From: Tigriopus japonicus
Lineage: Eukaryota > Arthropoda > Copepoda > Harpacticoida > Harpacticidae
DNA length: 64,000 nucleotides
Assembly (NCBI GenBank): GCA_010645155.1
Contig: JAAGOF010000185.1
Span: forward strand, 291,274-355,273
Direction: 5' to 3'
The notes below the pieces were generated by a model. It saw nothing but the letters and a program-made list of their open reading frames with translations. It did no database searches and had not been told where the DNA came from. Of this stretch, positions 46,566-58,011 are shown piece by piece. Each line of letters opens with the position of its first letter. Positions within the stretch are counted from its first letter, which is position 1. The position numbers were made by a program, and so were the translations under genes.

Positions 46566-46778
46566 GTTCTCTCTGAAGGTCATTGTACCACGTGGATGCT
46601 TCGTGATTTGCTAACAGTTCGTTCGATGAATGACACATGTAAGGATCATTTTCCGTCAATGTATGAACATTCTTCAACTTCATCCGGAGATGAGAGTGAG
46701 TCGCTTACTTTTACTATCTTCGGCAGAGGAAAATACTTGACTTCATCTAGACCTGCGTCAGCAAAACGAGATGCCTGA
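46566..46778 (+). CDS. Possible terminal exon of an unidentified gene
   Basis: After a good 3' splice site (TTTTCATTGGTCATTAACAG) the frame is open for 70 codons in phase 0 to TGA at 46776. It reads VLSEGHCTTWMLRDLLTVRS at the start, then a Ser/Glu-rich stretch (EHSSTSSGDESESLTF) and FGRGKYLTSSRPASAKRDA at the end. The composition resembles a cytoplasmic C-terminus. No upstream partner exon was identified, so it may be chance. Confidence 0.25.
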   Translation, partial: VLSEGHCTTWMLRDLLTVRSMNDTCKDHFPSMYEHSSTSSGDESESLTFTIFGRGKYLTSSRPASAKRDA

Positions 46779-47546
46779 TACTCGGATGGCAATGGTGCTC
46801 ACCATTCTACTAACCTGAATTGGAGACTTTGGCCTGATTCCCAAGACTAAATTAGATGCGCATTTTCCCCAGATATTTGACACAATCTCGACATGTCTGC
46901 CTGCCTTCGGGTTCAACGACAGGGTCTAACTTAATTTCCTCATCGATTGAGCATAAATCATCGAAATCTCCGTGCACAAGTAAATGTTTGGAGACGTTCT
47001 GAATCCCTTCAAATCAGAACTTGAATGCATGCCGAGACTCGTGGTAAAACTTCTTGAAAGTCAGCTTAAACGTCCCCAAGGATTGCAACAGCTCACGTAA
47101 TGCCAAAAAATGGCCCTTTGTCTCATGGATGCCGCGTTTACATTGTTCGGAAATTTTGGAAGCCTTTTCAACGGGATGTCTTTTAAAGATTTTTTTGAAA
47201 AGAACAGGTAAAGGATTGCAACTCTGAAAACCAAACTCGAAGTGAATCAAAGCTCTACATACCTTAATCAACTTAAAAAGGAACCGTATGCGCTTTTGGC
47301 AATTTATTTCTTTCGAAGTTCAAAAGGCCTTGTAACAACATTTCCCCATTAAGAAAAAAATCGTTGTTTGAATTCATTCAGAAGACACTGAGAATTTAAA
47401 GATTATTATAGATGTGCATGGTTTATTAACCAATTGTTATTAGTTTAGATTGCGGCTCTTTTGGCCTACCTTAGATAAATCCCATAATGAGATATATGAA
47501 AGAAATGGAATGAAATATGACTCCATTTTGCTAAATGTCTTTGGAT

Positions 47547-47834
47547 TAGGGGTGGGCGACCCCAGCAGATTTGACTTTGACGCCGACGCTGACACTGACA
47601 ACAGTAATGACACCGACAACAGTCTTTCACACTAAAATTTGGTCTCTAGCTAGAAGAGTCTAGCTTTTCGGTGAGACATGTGATGAGATTCGTATCTTAA
47701 ATGCCTTATAACTAGGGCCCGAAAAAGTTTTTGCCAAAATGTTCAAATTATCTTTGTGTTCGGCGTCGACGCTGACACCGGAAGGCCAAAAAGCCGGTGT
47801 CGGTGTCGTGGTACCGGCTTCTCGCCTAACCCTA
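47547..47834. mobile_element. Degenerate hAT-like MITE
   Basis: The 288 bp element has ends TAGGGGTGGGCGA and, inverted, TAGGGTTAGGCGA (11 of 13 matching). It is flanked by an 8-base duplication CTTTGGAT at 47539-47546 and CTTTAGAT at 47835-47842 (7 of 8). The interior contains degenerate GACACCGAC and GACAACAGT repeats and an inverted GCCGGTGTCGG motif. It has no coding capacity for a transposase. Confidence 0.75.
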
Positions 47835-50800
47835 CTTTAGATACACTTTTCCAGTGTAAACGCAACTTCAAGAAACGTTTTCCATACATTTAGAAGCATT
47901 ATCAATGCCCCAAGATACCAATCGAGGGTGCCGCTCTTAAGAAGTCACGATCGACTAACAACTCATCTTTTTGGGTGGGCTGCCCACCCTAACAAGAAGG
48001 AGTATATTTTCTCTTTCTGCAATAAATGCTTTCTCATGTTTTAATCATTATTTCCTAATAAACCCGCCCAAGGTTTATGCGTCTTATGCTAAGGAGAAGA
48101 GTCAAATCATTTGAGCGCTGTAACTAACCTCTCGGGAAATGAAACCATCAAATACTCACCTCGACAATTCAAGTCAGTTTATAATTTGACACAAAACAGA
48201 ACTTGAAAAGCTATAATCTGTTTTGAAAACTGTTCAGAAGTAATGTTACATCGGTTTGAAAATTGATTTGAAAATTGTTTGATGCAGACGACGTGACAAA
48301 AAGTTTTCCATCGTGTTACTTCAGCGTAGTAATAAAGTACTTGCCAAGACAAGATGGCGGTTAGTCATGTAAAATGAGATGGGAAATAATTAATCTCTCA
48401 AATACAAAGCCAAGAAAGGTGCTCTCGTTGGCTCAAACTAGCATTGTAATTTTAACCACCAAAGGTATCGGTGTCAAGGCCAGGTAAGATTTTTTTTGGC
48501 TGGTTATCTATGAGATCTGTAAACAATCATGATGTCTCACGACGACTTTGATTTAACGGAACTGAATGCGAGTATTGATAGGAAAATATATAATTCCCTT
48601 AATTGCAAACCTCAAGTATTTACAAATGTCATTTAAAAGTGTATTGTCTCCAAAATTATGAAGCATAAGCAATTTTAAATCCTTGCAATGTGTATAACGA
48701 TTTTCTAATTACAGTTTTTGGTCATCATGAACCATTGTGTGCTAGCAAAAAACTATTCTTGTTTGATCTGAAATGAAATCGATCCTCCTATCTTCTTGCC
48801 AACTCTTTCGAAACATACTCTAAAAACTTTCACTCAAGAGAGGAACATCGAATGTGTTTTAAATTCCACCTTCAGCCAATACTGATTTCTCTCCTAGATT
48901 GTACCTGCGTTGAATTTATTGAATCCATTCTTCCCCTTTATCTCAACATCTCCTTGATTCAATCCTTCGGGCTCATTGTATTCCAATAGGCTCATTAGTG
49001 CGCATCAATGATCGACTAATACAGTACTCTTGGTGAACTCGTATTGAATTTGTTAATCAGCTCTGGAACTCTCGGTTAGTCCAAGGAACGGCAAAACAAT
49101 TGGAAGTTTCATCACCCTTAAAATTTTAAAGTCAATATGGGTTTTCCTGGAAGATGTGCAAGAAGAACTATACGTAACTCGGCTAATGGTGAGAAAAGAC
49201 AACGGTAAATGAGATAAGGAAGGCGGTCGGATGATTTATTTAAAACCAATATGTTTTTGCAAGGACATCAGTGTTAGGTTGCAAAGAAAACCAGTTACGA
49301 TTTGCGAAAACATCGATCCCATCCTTTTAGATATAATTCTCGGAACCTCGACATATTATCAATGAACAAACATTCCAGATAACATGGCACTGACAATACC
49401 ATCCCTCAGTTAGATCGACATATGTTGGTGGCTTCATTGACCAGCAGAGGATTTACAATCCTTGAGCCAGTCAATGATCAAAAGCAACACATTTTTATAA
49501 CATCTTGACGGAGAAAAATAAACAATGGACCGGAAGGCGCTTATTGACTTGGCTCTCATTCTCAAATTCACGGTTACGAGGCACTAAGTTGAGACCTTGA
49601 AGAATTCCCTTTTTTGACATTGTTTGATGGTTCAATTTTTGTGAGATCTAAAAAATTCTTGATCAAAGTTGAAGATCGTCTATGCAACAAGTAATTACCT
49701 CCTCACATGGGTCGCCTGGAAGAAAACTAGATGAGACCTGACATTTTGCTTTTAGTCGATAACAAGTAAGTAGACAAGACAAATGGCGAATGAGACAATT
49801 GAACAATGCAGCCGAGGTCGGAGGTCAAAAATGCCATCTCTTGAATGAAGCAAGAGGTAGTCAATGCACCGTTCAAAGCAAATCTCTGTCCCTGGTTATA
49901 CATGATGTGCTTTGGCTTTTGATTTTAATGTTAAAAGGTCAGTTGAACCTCTCAAAATATTCGGAAAAATCCTTTTTATCGAACCTTCTCATGGAATGGT
50001 TTTGCGAAGGGGTTTTCATTTAACATGTTAATTCATATTGCTAAACTAACACCTTGTTTATTGCACTGAAACTTAAAGACCAAGGTGATTTCATGAAATG
50101 AAGATTAAAGAATCTCGAAGGAAAGTAGGGGGACAAGGGATTATTTTCCGTCAGCAATGAGTCCTAAACCCAACTGTCAATTTTTTTCCCTGAGTACCTT
50201 TTTTTTTATTGTTGGTGCTAGGGTCGGAGGGTTGAGCCTGGCACGGCCAACGAAAATTTTGAGCATTTTTCCTCTTTGAAAGGGTTATAGTACCTTGTAA
50301 CCGTTCTTTTCCTAGGAACGAATAATGCCTTATTTAACATCAACTTAGCTTAGAATCAAGTCAAAGAGACCTTACTTTATGGGTCATTGTCTAACGAACC
50401 CTTAAAAACAAAAACCATCTGGCTTTGGATTAATCCAACTAGATCTGATGTAGGCTGTTTCATTGGTATTCTGCGGACATCCGACCTTAGTTGACTTAAA
50501 TGAGAACACTGTCCATAAATATGGGTGGCTGACATTTGAAGCACTTGCAAGGCTTTCAGTTTTATGATAGTGGTCTCCTGTAAATCTTACTTATTGTCGG
50601 ATTGAAGTGTCCTGGTGTTTTGGTACTTAAACGACACCAAATTTGGTTCAACAAATACTCTGGTGCAGCCGACAAATCCGTAGGATGTAAAATGTGAAGG
50701 TCAGGCAATCGCCCAATAAACAACTAATCGACTAAGAAAAAAAAGTTCCGCTTGTCCGCAATCACTTTTCACAGACATGAAGATCATATCTCTTGAAGCT

Positions 50801-51516
50801 CTGACCTCGTGTGACCAGCCCATTTCATTTCATCTCATTCCATTTCTTTCCTGCTTCTTCAAGTTGCAATCAAAACTAGCTTAGAGCTTCGACACACCAG
50901 CACAACACATGCACACTAGTACAAGTTCGGGAGCTTAAAAACCGAGTCGAAAAGGATGTTTAAGATATAATTAGGGGTGTCCTTGAGGCGAGACCTAGAA
51001 TTTCCAGAGCGTTCCTACCGTCTTGATTGCACGGCCACCGAGCAATAATGAGCCTATTCTGAGCTAATGATTTCATCGAGTGGTGTTATAATTTGGCCCA
51101 CTATTTCATTGTCACGGGAAAGTGAGATAAATGAAGGGTGAAAATTATGACATTTTCTGCTTATTAAGGAATTTGATTGCATTTACCATGTTAACCAAAA
51201 GCGTGACAGAAGTTTGATGTTGACAATACCTTTGCTACTACGAATAAACTTGCCATGTGTAAATCTGGGGATTGTTTTAGTTGTAAAATCAAGCAGAAAA
51301 AAAAAGTTTTACGAGGTTTGGGGAATATCAAAAATAACTTTACGATTGGTCCTTCTTGAATTACTTTCTACAAAAAAAGGTTAGGGTCCGCTTAGAGACA
51401 CTTGCTTATGAATGAAGAGAATACCTAACAAGGCAAAGATTACTGGACAGGATTGCCTTCAAAGTCATTAAACGATAAAAATGTATTTTATCTGTTACAA
51501 ATGAATGTAATAGTTG
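47835..51516. other. Intergenic, no gene seen
   Basis: AT-rich sequence without a supportable gene or a clear repeat. Confidence 0.45.
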
Positions 51517-51843
51517 TTAGATATCCTGGACAAGGGCTGAAAATCTCCACAAGAAAGAATGTCCCAAATATTCGGCATATTTACACATGATATCGGAAAA
51601 CCAGGGATCGTAATTCGGTCGTTCCTTCGTGTGACGCAAAAGAACTTTTATCACCTGTTCCGCATTGCACGATCGGGGAAACATTTCTAGCATTCCACTA
51701 TATTGCCAAACTACACTACGCATTTTCTGGCTTGGACATTCAATAACCAGAACTGCACTTGAGTGATTTGACATTTCTGGAGCCAATGGACCCTTTCTTC
51801 CTCTAATTAAAGCAAGACATGAGGCTCTACAGCTTCAATTTTA
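51517..51843 (-). CDS. Possible coding exon, unidentified
   Basis: A minus-strand frame is open for about 104 codons, from a stop near 51830 to TAA at 51517. It reads from SCRASCLALIRGRKGPLAPE to HSFLWRFSALVQDI. The composition is protein-like, with scattered Trp and Cys and the segment VIKVLLRHTKERPNYDPWFS. Directly upstream, in another frame, lies a second open stretch (51844-52077). No good intron joins them. It could be the last exon of a real gene or a frameshifted relic. Confidence 0.3.
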
Positions 51844-52077
51844 GGCAGGACTGAAGACTAAAGGTGTGCTAATCGCTTCATCTGTCAACAGCAACTTGTT
51901 GAGTTCATCTTGATCTCTGAGTAAACCCGTCATTTGAACATGTTTGAAGTCGTTTTGTTCCATGTGAGTAGGCACCGAAATACACACACTCCGTGAAGAT
52001 GGTGTGCTTAACCACCCAATATGAGTTGACAGGGCGATAAACCAAGAGTTTTGAGGCCCAATGCAGAAAAGTCGGTT
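51841..52077 (-). CDS. Possible upstream coding segment, unidentified
   Basis: The minus-strand frame is open for 79 codons between stops. An ATG in a fair context lies at 51963 and begins MEQNDFKHVQMTGLLRDQDE. The frame ends LVFSPA then TAA. It precedes the 51517-51843 frame and may belong to the same gene or pseudogene. The only GT near its end (GTCTTC) is a poor donor. Confidence 0.22.
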   Translation of the reverse strand, partial: NRLFCIGPQNSWFIALSTHIGWLSTPSSRSVCISVPTHMEQNDFKHVQMTGLLRDQDELNKLLLTDEAISTPLVFSPA

Positions 52078-52630
52078 TTACGTAATAGGTTTGAAGAGGG
52101 TGGCTTGCTCCTGTCGTCCTTATCTTCTATGCCTTCATTCCATTCGAACGTCCCTTCGCTGAGCTTGAAGCAACTTGTCATGCTTCTTCTTCCACACGAA
52201 CAACGGCGTTTCGGAACAGAAGGAATATACTAGGAGCCTTAAGAATACGTTGAGATTGCAGCCTACCCATGTAGGCCTCCCATACATGGACATCGTACTA
52301 AAGTTGCCTGGCTCCCATGACTAGTTGCCTGACGTTATCGTCGCCGTCGACGGCAGTGAAACCGTGCTTAACGTCGATAATGTCCAAAAATCTCTATCAA
52401 CATGATTACCAGGAACAGGCAACAGGCATGGCGAGTAAGTAAGCACGGCAAAGGCAAGTAGGCACGGAGCAATTTTCTCAGTTCTATTATTTTTCCCACT
52501 GATTCTCACTACATACAAGGAGTTGCGAACTAGCTGACGTAGCGAACGGTGCTTTGAAACAAGAGATCCGGAGACCGACACTCACTTCAATTCTTCATAC
52601 CTACTCGAATCCTTTAGTGTGTGAATCAAT
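52078..52630 (+). promoter_or_regulatory. CLIC upstream region and 5' UTR
   Basis: This stretch precedes the CLIC start codon. TCAGTT near 52479 resembles an arthropod initiator, and CTGACGTAG near 52532 resembles a CRE half-site. An in-frame TGA at 52622-52624 fixes the ATG at 52631 as the first usable start. I cannot tell whether a 5' non-coding exon lies further upstream. Confidence 0.35.
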
Positions 52631-53377
52631 ATGGGTGAGACCGAAGCCATCCCCGAGATTGAGCTCATCATCAAGGCTTCCTTGATCGACGGCAAACGAA
52701 AGGGTGCGTGTATTTTCTGCCATGAATACTTCATGGACTTGTACCTTCTTGCCGAACTCAAGACGATCTCCTTGAAGATCACCACGGTGGACATGAAAAG
52801 ACCACCGCCAGACTTCCGAAGCAACTTCGAGGCCACGCAACCTCCGATCCTTATCGACAATGGCCAGGCCATCCTGGAGAACGAAAAAATCGAGCGGTAC
52901 ATCATGAAATCGATCCCCGGTGGACACAATTTGTTTGTGCCAGACTCTGAGGTGTCCAAGAAGATCGAAAACCTCTACAATCGCTTCAAAGTGGCCCTGG
53001 TCAAGAAGGACGAGGCTTCGCGGAATCGGATCACCTCGCTCTTGACCGCCATTGACGAGGAATTGGCCAAGAAAGGCACCCGTTTCCTTACCGGAGACAC
53101 GCTATGCTGCTTTGACACGGAACTCATGCCCAAACTGCAACACATCAGGGTGGCCGGAAAGTTCTTCTTGGACTATGAGATCCCCAGTCATCTCACCCAT
53201 TTGTGGAAGTATGTCAAGGAAATGTACGAGTTGGATGCATTCAAACAGAGCTGTCCGGCCGATCAGGACATCATTCACACGTACAAGATGCAACAACAGC
53301 AAGCGGGGTTCATTAAAATGAAGAGTCACGAAGAGCTCGAGTCCCCCACAACAACCCTGAGTGTTCCTCAACATTAG
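52631..53377 (+). CDS. Clic: Chloride intracellular channel (CLIC/EXC-4 family)
   Basis: CLICs have a glutathione-S-transferase fold with glutaredoxin-like oxidoreductase activity. They are soluble but can insert into membranes, and in worms EXC-4 controls tubule formation. The 248-residue product matches the family length. Residues ~7-100 form the thioredoxin-like domain with the active-site pair C27-x2-C30 (GACIFCHEYFMDLYLLAEL), TTVDMKRPPPDFR, and ATQPPILIDNG with the cis-proline. Residues ~110-225 form the all-helical domain, with GTRFLTGDTLCCFDTELMP, LQHIRVAGKFF and FKQSCPADQDIIHTYK. The CxxC pair is typical of invertebrate CLICs. The coding sequence is uninterrupted in the genome. Codon use is GC-richer than the surroundings, as in a well-expressed gene. 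Confidence 0.95.
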   Translation: MGETEAIPEIELIIKASLIDGKRKGACIFCHEYFMDLYLLAELKTISLKITTVDMKRPPPDFRSNFEATQPPILIDNGQAILENEKIERYIMKSIPGGHNLFVPDSEVSKKIENLYNRFKVALVKKDEASRNRITSLLTAIDEELAKKGTRFLTGDTLCCFDTELMPKLQHIRVAGKFFLDYEIPSHLTHLWKYVKEMYELDAFKQSCPADQDIIHTYKMQQQQAGFIKMKSHEELESPTTTLSVPQH

Positions 53378-53833
53378 CCAAATCCTCGCAAAGCACCTCA
53401 ACACTTTCCCAAAACGTCAAGCTCTGCCATCCATTTTGTCCAACAGCATAGCTACTAGAATTTGATTTCCATTTCCATTTCTCACTCTTTGTGTGCTTCT
53501 TCTCCAACAGATGACGACGATATTGCGGCAAAGCAAAGCAAAAAAATGCTAGTTGGGCATCTTTTGATGGCAGAAAAACAAAGCTAACATTATGCGTATT
53601 TTATATTGATTTTTCGACATTGGGATGGTGCAATACATTCAAATCGATCCTTGCTAATTCTTCATTAAATTATTTCTTCTGATTCAATCTAGTGTGTGTG
53701 GTCAAGTGATGAAATTGACAGAGAGTACTATCAGTAGCTAAAAGCTATGATGGAAAACGAATTTCAAGATGTGCCAAACCTATCATTGTTGTCATAATTG
53801 CATTCATCCTCCATCCTGTTCTGCTCAAATTTT

Positions 53834-53839
53834 AATAAA
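53834..53839 (+). terminator. Candidate poly(A) signal of CLIC
   Basis: AATAAA lies 457 bases after the stop codon and is the first canonical signal downstream in the sense direction. The intervening sequence fits an ordinary 3' UTR. Confidence 0.5.
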
Positions 53840-55214
53840 GAAGATTGCCACAACCAAATCAGGTTGACCTCATTAGCAAATTGAAAGGACAAAGCAACTT
53901 TAATTATAAAGACCTTGAAAGACTTAGACGCAACTAACAAGAGGGTTTCAGTGGATAATTTTCAGGTTGCAACGTATTTGTCAAATGTTGTCAATGTCAG
54001 TCTTTCTTAACTCTTTAAAGCAAGGGATTTAATGAACAATGAATTTGCCTCGAACATGCACACTATCATTGTCGGCAACGTGGAATGTCATACATCAATG
54101 ATAAGGTTATTGAGGGGCCTAAATGTATCATTCTGAGAGCAAATGTATCCGGATCAAGCCATTTCCAGTTGCAGCTTGCTAACATATTTGGTCGGTTTTT
54201 GTTGCCCATAGAATATACAGGATCGGGAATGCCCACTGATTAGTGATCTAACCGAAATTTGATCACCCTGAAAGCAACGGATAATCCAACGTTTGAGTAT
54301 CCTTGTTGCACTGACAGAGTACGTTTGAGCGACGGTAACTACTGTTTTGTAGTTTGCATCACAAACAAGCTCATTCAAGGTCTTTTCGATCCGATCATAT
54401 TATCACCTTTTATCTTAAAGATACGAATCCATAAATCCTAATAGATTAAGCTCAAGTCAAGACTGATAGCCTTAGCTATGACGAAATAAATGTGACATTC
54501 ATGATTTGTTGAAAATTCTTAGTCGTGATATTTCTTCTATTTTCGAGCAAACAAGATTGATTTTGGTCGCACGAAATTGAGATTTTTTGCCGTACATAAT
54601 TTCTTATTTAACATTATTTGAAAAGAATTTTGACGAGTAATGAAGCAAAAATAAAGTACCGATTTTCAAGATAAAAAAAATGGTTGTCAAAAAAGCCGAT
54701 TCTCTCACTGGAAAACTAAATTTATTCTAACACAAAATGAAACGAACGGAACTAAAAGTGCCTATCCATTATAGTACAAGGTCTGAAGACATAATTTGAC
54801 ATCAAAAATTGAAAACAGTAACTACAATTAAATGTAGTATACGTATGCTAAAGATCTTTGGTAAATGACGTAGCATTTCATTTTGCCACCTATTGTTGCT
54901 CCAAAAATATATATAATTAGTTGAGTTACCGCAGCCAAGTTAATTGATTAGCCTCTTGTGCTTTTACTAAAAAAACTAAAAAGTTAATGTTATACATTTC
55001 GTATCAAAATTCAACTGCAGAAATAGTCAAAAAATGAGATGATGTCATCGACAATAATTCTGGAAACTAAGAGATATAATTTCTAGCAACAGGAAAGGTT
55101 TTCACGTTTTTCAGTTTTCACCTTCGGAATGTTAGAAAGTTTTCACGAAACCTATAATGTAAGCCTTTGAATCTCAAACTCCGTTTTAATCAAATATTGT
55201 TCTATTCTTTTCAG
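53840..55214. other. Intergenic or intronic, AT-rich
   Basis: Nothing supportable is seen. Because the next feature is an internal exon, part of this stretch is probably the intron that precedes it, ending in the acceptor TTCTATTCTTTTCAG. Confidence 0.45.
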
Positions 55215-56546
55215 ATCCCTGCCATCAAATTGTAATGGGGTGGATCCGACAAAGAACGATCAAGATCAGAAAGGTGTCAACAATGAGCATCCCACCCATT
55301 CGGAATCCCCAAGAGAAAACTCTCACCCTTCAAGATCAACGTTAGTACGCAGGGAATCAACCCGCCTACAATCTTTCCTCAAGAGTTTCAAACTAAATCC
55401 CAGCGAGCAAAAACATCCTTCAGGGAAGGAAGACCCCGGAAGAGACCTTTTGAGTCAGAAGACCTCCAAAAAGTCTAGAAATCCTCCGCAAAGAAGCCAC
55501 AGCTTCAATGGTCCCGCCGGAGATTTTCGAGGCGGAGATGGTGGGTACAACGCGGATATTCAATTGGCTCCCATGCCAAGTGATCAGAAACCGAGGGCCC
55601 CGATTCACACCATCGCCAATAATTCATCCACTTACTACCATATAGAATTGAAAAAGCCTACGGTTCGACCTGGGCAAGATGATAATGATGATATTGGCGA
55701 AGAGAAGATTGAGAATGGGGAAGAAAGAGGAGGAGGAAGAAAAGAAAAAGACGGAGCAGAGGTGAAGGCCTCAAGAGCAGGGATCGAGTTTCACCCGGGG
55801 AAGTCTGTTGATGGTGATTTCTCGATTTCGTCGCCATTGCTACATGAATCGCTCAATCATTCGACCGTGGATTACAAATCAACAAAACCCTCTTCGTCAG
55901 CTTCGGCTTCTCAAACTCATTCCTCCTCAGTTTCAACCACGACGTTGGCAAGTGGAGCCAACAAGACTTTTTCGCCACCGCCCTATTCTGGCCCTTCAGG
56001 TGATGATTTTGCTCCAGATCTGAACAATCCATCAAATCTGGAAAGACTCAAGAAGCGGGAGAGTTTTCCAACATATCTACACTCTATGAACCAGTCCAAC
56101 TCTAACCTAAGGGTGACTGGAGACAAGGGTTACCCTCAACCCATGTATAATGAAGGCTTGTTTCTGAACCCCAATCATCCGGGTCCTATGAGTCAAAGTG
56201 TGGCGAATGTGCCATCTTTGTTCCATGGCAATCAAGATATTCACAACGTCTCCTTTCAAGGCCCAATTCCACCCGGGAATCGGCGTCTGACTAAAACTAG
56301 CTCTTTTTGCCACGGAATGAATTCGAACCCTGGGGAGAATGGCAGCTTTGACCATACTCCACGATATATTCGATATCAACCCTTGAGTAAAGTGGACGAA
56401 TCTAGCTCCAGTCCAACAAGACGATGTCCAAATGTACCCATGAGTGGATCTCGAAGACCTTTGGTTCGACGAAGTGCCTCCAATGTGTCGGATGCATATT
56501 TCTCGTCTCCATTTCAGCGTGGGAACGAACTTCCAATCACAAATGG
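55215..56546 (+). CDS. Large internal exon of an unrecognised disordered protein
   Basis: The frame is open from the acceptor TTCTTTTCAG to a strong donor (AATGG|GTAAGG) and gives about 444 residues. It starts SLPSNCNGVDPTKNDQDQKG and ends RGNELPITNG. The stop directly after the donor shows that splicing is needed, so exons must lie on both sides. The protein is disordered and rich in Ser, Pro and Asn. It has several basophilic phosphosites (RRESTRLQSF, QRSHSFNG, RRLTKTSSF, VRRSASNVSD) and a PPPY motif (TFSPPPYSG) suited to WW domains. An acidic/Gly-Arg stretch lies near EEKIENGEERGGGRKEK. It may be the cytoplasmic or linker part of a signalling or adhesion protein. I do not recognise it. Confidence 0.7.
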
Positions 56547-57435
56547 GTAAGGAAATTGACAGAATGAATTGGTGAACAGATTTCGTTCTGCTTGATCCAC
56601 AAGTTTCGATTCAATTACATACCGTCAAAGTAGGAAAAAAAGCCTCGTAATTGTTTGGCTGATTTGAAATTAACTTCTCTTATTGTTTCGCAAGATTAGA
56701 GTGCCTTTCACAATGATCGAAAAAGCTCCAAGATTTATGTTCAACGTCCTACTTCGTTCATGGCGGAGGGCCAAGAAAAGGCACGGAATTGATTTTGCCA
56801 TTAAAAATGAATGACCGAGTCCGCTTGAGAACTGGAGGAAAAAATGCAACCCATTAGACAAAGAAATCGCTATGCTATGAATTGAATAAAGTTGGAATTC
56901 TTGAGAGTACAATACGTAAATAGGGGGACTGATTGAAAAGTGTACCGCCAACGGATCTGTACTCGTATGCATGAGGACCAATTACCTGGTTCCAGATGGG
57001 GGTTGACTTTGGGAGGATTCTCAGAACTTTCATTTCCTTGAGAATCGATTCCACCAACTGAGAAGACATCGTGCTTCACACTTCGTTTCCACCGCTACAA
57101 TGAAGTTCATGGGCTATCTGTAGATACTGAGAATAGATCGACAAGAACAAGGTTAAAAAACCAAAATCACAAGATCATGTAAACACTTACATCATTTTGA
57201 TGTTCTTTCTCTATTTTTGATGATAATCATTTAAGATTTTTAATTCACTCCGAAACGTTTCCAAGTTATGAATCCTTTTTACAACTTTTAGTCATTTTTC
57301 TATAAAACAAACCCAAAAACTTGTTATCTTTAGAAACAAATTGAAACACAACAGGGCAACATGAAGCCTTCACTGTGCCTAAAAAATATCTAATACTTCT
57401 CCCAATAACCAAAACCAGTATTGATGTCCAAAATT

Positions 57436-57566
57436 NNNNNNNNNNNNNNNNNNNNNNNNNNNNNNNNNNNNNNNNNNNNNNNNNNNNNNNNNNNNNNNNN
57501 NNNNNNNNNNNNNNNNNNNNNNNNNNNNNNNNNNNNNNNNNNNNNNNNNNNNNNNNNNNNNNNNNN
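57436..57566. other. Assembly gap (131 N)
   Basis: All bases are N. Open frames spanning this gap are artefacts. The gap may hide part of an exon or a repeat that was hard to assemble. Confidence 1.
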
Positions 57567-57795
57567 ATATACGCCCCAATGGTTATCCCCTTGGGTAGCA
57601 AAAAGCTGTCCTTGCTCTAAGAATTTCGATCCTATTTGAACCTATAACGTCTTCATTTGTCATGGCACAGAAGATGTTATTTTGCATTAGTATTTATTCC
57701 CATTATTCTTTTGTATACTTTTAATGCTTAGAGAGCACCGTAATTTCCTGAAATCCGTTTGTGAATCCAATATCAGGAGGTTAGAATTTTCATTT

Positions 57796-58011
57796 TCAAT
57801 ATGTAATTTGAATTGATTTCTCCGATCTAGCGTTCAGTGTCGTTCCCAGTAATACTTTTAAGTCGTCAACGTGCAGGTTACACATGTAAAAATGAAACCA
57901 TGGGGTCCCTTTGATAGGAGCACAAACTTTATGTGCAGAACAGAACTGTTCGTATTCCGTGGAGCACTTTTTATCAGTCACCCCCCTCAGAACGAGTCGT
58001 GACGAGCACAA
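57796..58011 (-). CDS. Short Cys-containing open frame, doubtful
   Basis: A 71-codon minus-strand frame includes DKKCSTEYEQFCSAHKVC and GTPWFHFYMCNLHVDDL. This looks more protein-like than most chance frames here. It is bounded by a stop directly upstream of a TTG, and an AG near 57985 (CTGAG) could be an acceptor. No partner exon was found. Confidence 0.2.
   Translation of the reverse strand: MCSSRLVLRGVTDKKCSTEYEQFCSAHKVCAPIKGTPWFHFYMCNLHVDDLKVLLGTTLNARSEKSIQITY

Noticed and set aside
57266..57639. Open frames spanning the N gap
   Set aside because: They exist only because the gap is translated as unknown residues.
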